Origin: Brasenia schreberi
Lineage: Eukaryota; Streptophyta; Magnoliopsida; Nymphaeales; Cabombaceae
Direction of reading: 5' to 3'
Length of the DNA stretch: 64,000 nucleotides
NCBI GenBank assembly: GCA_036023115.1
Contig: JAYKKT010000089.1
Span: forward strand, 8,647,501 to 8,711,500
Both the position numbers and the translations under genes were made by a program. The notes under the pieces are model-generated. The model saw nothing but the letters and a program-made list of their open reading frames with translations, was not told the origin of the DNA and searched no databases. Below, piece by piece: positions 59,001 through 64,000 of the stretch (positions within the stretch are counted from its first letter, which is position 1; the number at the start of each line of letters is the position of its first letter).

Positions 59001-60665
59001 TAGTACTTGATGATACATCTTCAAATGATGCTGAAATGCCTTTTTAAGTAAGAATGATGATTCATGGTTATGGCATAAGGAGGAAATTGCACACATTCAC
59101 ATGAATCACTTAAAGAAGGTGGTCTCTAAAAGAGCTAGTAATTGGACTACCCGAAACCAATTTTATAAAGATAAATTATGTGATGCATGTCGAAAGGGGT
59201 AAACAAATAAAGGTCTCTTTTAAAGCAAAAAATATAGTTTCAACTTCTGAGCCTTTACAACTTTTGCACATGGATCTGTTTGGACCTTCTAGAAGCTATG
59301 AGCTTTGAGTGGGAATTACTATGCTTTAGTGATTGTGGATGATTTTTCTAGGTTTTATATGGACTTTATTTCTTTACTTGAGAATAAAAAAAAAATGATG
59401 CATTTCTAGCTTTTAAAAGACTTGCCAAAAGTTATTCAAAATGAAAAAGGTTTTCAAATCTCCTATCTATAAGTGATCACGGTGGCGTTGAAAACAATGT
59501 TTTTGAAAATTCTTGTGATGAACATAACATTAATCATAAGTTCTACGCCACTAGAACTACATGACAAAACGGAGTTGTAGAAAGGAAAACCTATTCTTTA
59601 GAAGAAATGGCGAGAACTATGTTTACTAATGAAGTTTGCTCTTCCCTAAATACTTTTGGGTGCGATCTTTGTAAGTACTGGCTTGTTATGTAATGGTAGG
59701 GCTCTTATAAGGCCTATTTTAAAGAAAACCCCATATGAGTTGTATAAGGGAAGAAAGTCAAATGTCCTTTACACTTTTCGTGTTTTTGGTTTGCAAATGT
59801 TTTATTTTAAACAATGGAAAGGAAGAGATAATTTAAGGCAAGTTTGATGCTAGAAGTACAATGAAGGTATATTTCTTGGCTACTCAAATCATAGTAAAGC
59901 TTTTCGCGTTTACAATACAAAGAACTATGATTTATTGAAGAATCTATACATGTTTGCATTTGATGAAAGCGACGAAAGTGGATCGAAAAGGATCTTGTTG
60001 TTGATGATGTTACTTGAGAAATCTTGGCGGAAACACATTTGGATAGTAAAGAAAAGGTAAATCAAGGAGAAGAAGGATGAGACAAAGACAAGAAGATTAG
60101 CATGACTTTGGAACTTCCCAAAGAATGGCGAACTTCAAAATATCAACTCCGCGATCAAATTATCGGTGATGTATCTAAAGGTGTAAGTACTTTCCATAAC
60201 TCCATAGAAATACTTATGTAATCATTTAGCTTTTTTTGTTTCTCAAATTGAACCTAAGGAGTTAATTGAAGCTTTTGATGATAAACATTGGATCTGCTAT
60301 GCATATGCATGAGGAATTAAATCAGTTTTGAAAGAAATCAAGTTTGGGAATTAGTTGCTGAGACCTAATAATCCCTTTTGTAATTGGAACTAAATGGGTT
60401 TTTAGAAACAAACTTGATGAAAATGGGTTAATAACTAGAAACAAAAGCTAGATTGGTTGCCAAAGGATATAATCAAGAAGAAGGAATAGATTATGAAGAA
60501 ACCTTATGCCCCCGTGTGGCTACGATTAGACCTCTATTTGAAATGTTACGTTTCATATGCGGTGCCACTCATGGAATGGCCACTTACATCAAATGGATGT
60601 TAAAAAGTGTCTTCCTTAATGGTTGAGCTTAGAAGAGGAGGTATACATTGAACAACCTCCAAGAG
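56050..60665 (+). mobile_element. Sirevirus-like copia I, 5' LTR to RT
   Basis: An LTR-like region runs to about 56500 (boundaries unresolved; TTCACCCCCCCTCTTAG near 56462 is typical of the 3' part of copia LTRs of this group). Degenerate gag follows at 56700-57850: ENELRRKHSGNAKGF, then a zinc knuckle (YECSKPGHMKMEM, second Cys replaced) and AYIAWDENDID. A long spacer with DSDSEEAQLCLMAK-type sequence (57900), gag-pre-integrase (WHKEEIAHIHMNHLKKVV near 59075), integrase (ALVIVDDFSRF near 59325; PYELYKGRKSN, 59656-59847) and RT start (IGTKWVFRNKLDENG near 60380; EEVYIEQPP near 60640). Dozens of frame breaks. Confidence 0.75.
57539..57826 (+). pseudogene. Copia I gag, nucleocapsid part
   Basis: 95 open codons: lysine-rich, knuckle-like YECSKPGHMKME with one Cys lost, then KKEKERKAYIAWDENDID, which is characteristic of this copia group. 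Confidence 0.75.
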
Positions 60666-62221
60666 ATTGAAAATTGTGAAGCGGCCAACCAAGGTTTTGG
60701 CTGCCTTCGTAAGAGCTCTTATATGGTCTCAAACAAGCACCCTGCTTGGTTTGGCCGACTCACAAAGACTATCACCGCTTGGGGTTCTCTTCCAAAGGCT
60801 CATGATTCTGCTCTTTTACTCAAAAAAAGAGAAATGGTACCGTTGTCTTGCTTCTTATATCGATGATACGATTATTACAGGTAGTGATGATACAGGTATC
60901 CAACAAATCAAGCAAGAACTTGGTAATGTGTTTGAAATGAAGGATCTGGGTCAACTTTCCTATTTTCTCGGCATTGAAGTAACCAGTGATGATAGAGGTT
61001 TCTTTTTATCACAAACTAAGTTTACTAATGATGTTATTCTTAGATCAGGTATTACAGATGACAAAGTCGTTGAGACACCAGAAGTAATCAACCAAAAGAT
61101 GAGCCTAGTTGATGGTGAACGTCTGAGTGATCCCACACCTTATAGACAGATGGTTGGAGCACTCACATATCTCACCATAACACGACCTGATATTGCTCAT
61201 GTTGTTCATACTGTAAGTCAGTTTTAGCATGCACCCACCTCAGTGCATATAAGTGTTGTTATGAGGATTATTCGTTATATTCGACAAACCTCAACTAAGG
61301 GAGTATTTCTATCTTCTTCCTCGTTATTTCAGTTACTTGCATATACTGATGCTGATTGGGGTGGTGATGTGAATGACATGCACTCTACTACCGGATATTG
61401 CATATTCCTTGGTCACTCACTCATTTCATGGAGATGCAAAAAACAACAAAAGGTGTCTCTTTCGTCCACTGAAGCTGAGTATCGTGCTATGGCCAACACT
61501 ACTACAGAACTAACTTGACTGCGACGACTACTTCAAGACTTGAGCATACAACTGGAAGTTCCTCCAATAATGTTCTGCGACAACAAAAGTGCTATGTATA
61601 TAGCCAACAACCATACCTTCCATGAGCGCACAAAGCACATAGAGATGGATTGTCACTATGTTCGTGAAGAGCATCTACAAGACAATTTGACATTACAGTT
61701 TGTAAAATCAGAATATCAATTTGTAGATGTGTTCACCAAGTCCTTACCTGCTCCTCGATTTCAATCTTTAATTGGCAAACTTCAGGTCATGGAGCTGTCA
61801 GTTTGAGGGGGGTGTTAAAGAACTGGGCCAGAGTGGCCCGACCTTGGAGGTCCTAGCCACTGGGCCCCCAGGGCCACTAGCCGTTGGGGGCCCTGGTCCC
61901 TTATGGTTAGTGAAGTAGCCGTTGGGGCTGGCTGCAGCCAACCCCCCCTCTTTCTCCTCTTTTCCCTCTTGAGTCTTTCACTCTCTCACTCTTTCACTCC
62001 CTTTTCTCTATAAATGCCTCTTGTAAACCATTGTAAATTCAAGCCTTTGATGGCTAATGAATAAAGATTATTTATTCAAGCTTGTGTTGTGTTTATTCTC
62101 CTTTTCGCATGCACTTGTTGCTCTCGGCTATTGCCTTTTCTAAGGCTTTGTGATTGATACTTTATGGTGTTATCCACTCATTGATCTTCCGCAACTATAT
62201 TGAAGCATAGTCTTCATTACA
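60666..62221 (+). mobile_element. Copia J, RT tail, RNase H and 3' LTR
   Basis: The RT frame (60667-61227) has DDTIITGSDDTG, LGQLSYFLGIEV, ITDDKVVETPEV and DPTPYRQMVGALTYL, closely like copia P. RNase H (61243-61518 and 61540-61806) has YTDADWGGDVND, SSTEAEYRAMA, FCDNKSAMYIANNH and FVDVFTKSLP, with one internal stop (TGA at 61516). Then come the polypurine tract CAGTTTGAGGGGGG and a 409-bp LTR. No 5' LTR of this family lies upstream; the 5' side is copia I. Confidence 0.85.
61813..62221 (+). repeat. 3' LTR of copia J
   Basis: TGTTAAAGAACTGG … CTTCATTACA. GC-rich U3 with CCGTTGG hairpins as in copia P, TATAAATG near 62011 and an AATAAA near 62062. Confidence 0.75.
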
Positions 62222-62234
62222 CGTGTTTAGGTAT

Positions 62235-62575
62235 CGGATAGCTAGGGCCGTTGGGGATCAGGTCTCCCCAACGGCTAATGGCTGAAAGTTGAATGCTGAA
62301 TGGTGGATGGCTCTCCTTGATGTAAAATAATGTACATTCTTGCTCTATAAAAGGAGTTGCTTACCTCTTAATAAAACATGTCTTATCACCTTGACACTTG
62401 TTTGACTCTTGATTGTTTTGATATTTGGCTTATATTGAGCATTGAAACACCAAGCTTTTGGTGAATCGATTTCGCAGCTATTCTCCATTTGTTCAATGGA
62501 TAATTGATTGGGATTCCTCGAGCAACTTAAAGGATCGTTTTCTTCCAGTTCAATGATTCTACCCTACAATTTTAT
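62235..62575 (+). repeat. LTR-like fragment of a related copia
   Basis: Starts with a perfect hairpin GCCGTTGGGGA (62247-62257) and TCCCCAACGGC (62265-62275), then TATAAAAG near 62346, AATAAAACATG near 62373, ending near CTACCCTACA. The layout equals the LTR of copia J but the sequence is divergent. No coding part is attached. Confidence 0.5.
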
Positions 62576-62579
62576 AGTA

Positions 62580-64000
62580 TGGCTTATCAATATAATACCC
62601 TGATAATTCGCATAAATCTGAATGCCTCTCTTGTTCCTTTATATGGGTATAATTGTATTCCTCTCCCATTTCATATACAACTTTTAGTTTTTTGATATTG
62701 TATTAAATATTATTTTAAGCCAAGTGATATCTATCTCTCGTAAGATTTTCCATGCTTTTACAAGAATATTGTTCGGTCCTATAAATTTTACCAAACTTTA
62801 AAAGTTTAAGAGCCTTTTTTACTTCATTCTTTTGAATACATCAATATAAATTACAGATTATATATTATATATTCTTCTTATTTATAGCTCTCATAAACTA
62901 ATATTAGCATATATATTTTTGTGAAAAAGCTTATAAAATATTTTTTTCTTCTATTTTTGATATCATCACTTGTCACTAAAACCTTCTTATCCTGACCTTT
63001 AATGCATCTAACAAAAGTAAGATTCTTAGTTTTCTTTTTTTGAGTTTAGCATTTGTAGAAAAATACTATTAGTGATTTCAATGATCGAGGAGTGTAAGTG
63101 TCTAACTTCATACTTCATCTGTAGGTCACTAATCATTTAGGGGATTTTCAATGCGAAAATGCAGGGAATACTTTCAACAGAAAGTGGCCAGCATGCACTG
63201 CTTTCATTTGATTCATACAATAGGTCGCTTCTAGAGGTAACCTTGTATTTTTAATTTGTTCAAGTTCTAACGATGTTTTTCTCACTATCCGCTTTTTTAG
63301 GAGTTATTTCCAAGGTGTCACCATCCTTTTTGTGTCTTGGATTATTTGAATATTGGAAATCCAGTCACATCCGGCAAAAGCAATAAATGTCAAATATTTT
63401 CAAAAGTAAGATCCTCTATCTTGGATTATTTGAATATTGACAATACCATCACTTGCCAATAGAATCTTTTTATCATTATCTTTGATCCCTCAAACAAAAG
63501 TAAGACCCTCAGTTTTCTTATCTCTAACATTAACTATCTTAAAAATATCTCTTGTACATTCTTTTAAGTTGAGCTTTTTATATAGATCCACAAATTTTTG
63601 TTTTTGCTTAATAAAGACATTTTTACTTCTTTCTTTGCTTTCTTATAAACTTCCTAAGTTTCATTAGTTTTGTTGGCATAATGCAATTTGTAGCAGGCTC
63701 TTTTTGCCGTGATCTTTATCTTTCACCACTTCACTCTACCACCAAACGTTGTTTTCATACCAATAGGCCTTCCTTAGATTCACCTAACACATCTTTTGCT
63801 ACTTTCATTACATGCTTAGCTATATTGTTCCATGTATCACAAGCTTTTATATAGATCCTCTCAAATTTTTGCTTTTGCTTTAATGATGACCTTTTTCACT
63901 TCTTTCTTTGCTTATATATAAGTCTCCAAAGTTTTATTAGTCTTGTTGGCATAATGTAATTTGTAACATGCTATCTTCGCCTTGATCTTATCTTACACCA
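62580..64000 (-). mobile_element. RTE LINE remnant, endonuclease-RT linker, rearranged
   Basis: On the minus strand the low-coordinate part resembles the start of the RTE RT domain (GRGIQLYPYKGTREAFRFM for the …YKNKGDIQNCxNYRGIK motif; ALKLLKFGK). The rest resembles the linker between endonuclease and RT (KAKKEVKxSLLSK, RIAKxRxRKTEDLTFV-like). Segments recur: 63555-63720 resembles 63840-64000, and 62955-63030 resembles 63440-63520. It continues past the window edge. Confidence 0.6.

Overview
The window is plant nuclear DNA, AT-rich. Genes have short exons and long introns, and the dispersed repeats are typical plant families: Ty1/copia LTR elements, RTE-clade LINEs with TTG-type tails, tRNA-derived SINEs and hAT-like elements. 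The species cannot be named from the sequence alone.

The only host gene I can support is the 3' part of the DNA-damage kinase ATM, on the minus strand. I resolve 25 coding exons between 40612 and 5779. They join without frameshift or stop into 826 residues ending at the natural C-terminus: the C-terminal part of the FAT region, the whole PI3K-like kinase domain and the FATC tail. The 5' part of the gene is not seen in the window. If the gene is complete, the intron upstream of 40612 is more than 23 kb long.

Layout: 1-5.7 kb is the region downstream of ATM, with an inverted SINE pair, RTE remnants and a decayed second copy of the terminal ATM exon. 5.8-7.4 kb holds exons 21-25 (window numbering). 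7.4-16 kb is an intron filled by two minus-strand copia remnants and a copia 3' end. 16-17.3 kb holds exons 17-20. 17.3-24.2 kb is an intron with a non-autonomous LTR element, a Ty3/gypsy gag scrap, RTE and hAT scraps and copia fragments. 24.2-28.6 kb holds exons 8-16, with a long inverted repeat in one intron. 28.6-39.3 kb holds exon 7 and two introns with copia scraps, a hAT-like MITE with target-site duplication, and a deleted copia element. 39.3-40.6 kb holds exons 1-6. 40.6-64 kb has no recognisable host exon and is a nest of retroelements. In it, a copia element (43998-55278) interrupts an RTE LINE and is itself interrupted by an opposite-strand copia element (45105-50021, perfect 5-bp target duplication) and by a second RTE. 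Further on are a Sirevirus-like copia 5' half joined to a different copia 3' half, and a rearranged RTE.

All transposon reading frames are broken. Apart from ATM there is no multi-gene pathway here. I found no convincing new system. The most notable items are the intact ATM reading frame through repeat-packed introns, two GC-AG introns, the tandem copy of the FATC exon, the intronic foldback, the nested insertions and the non-autonomous LTR family.
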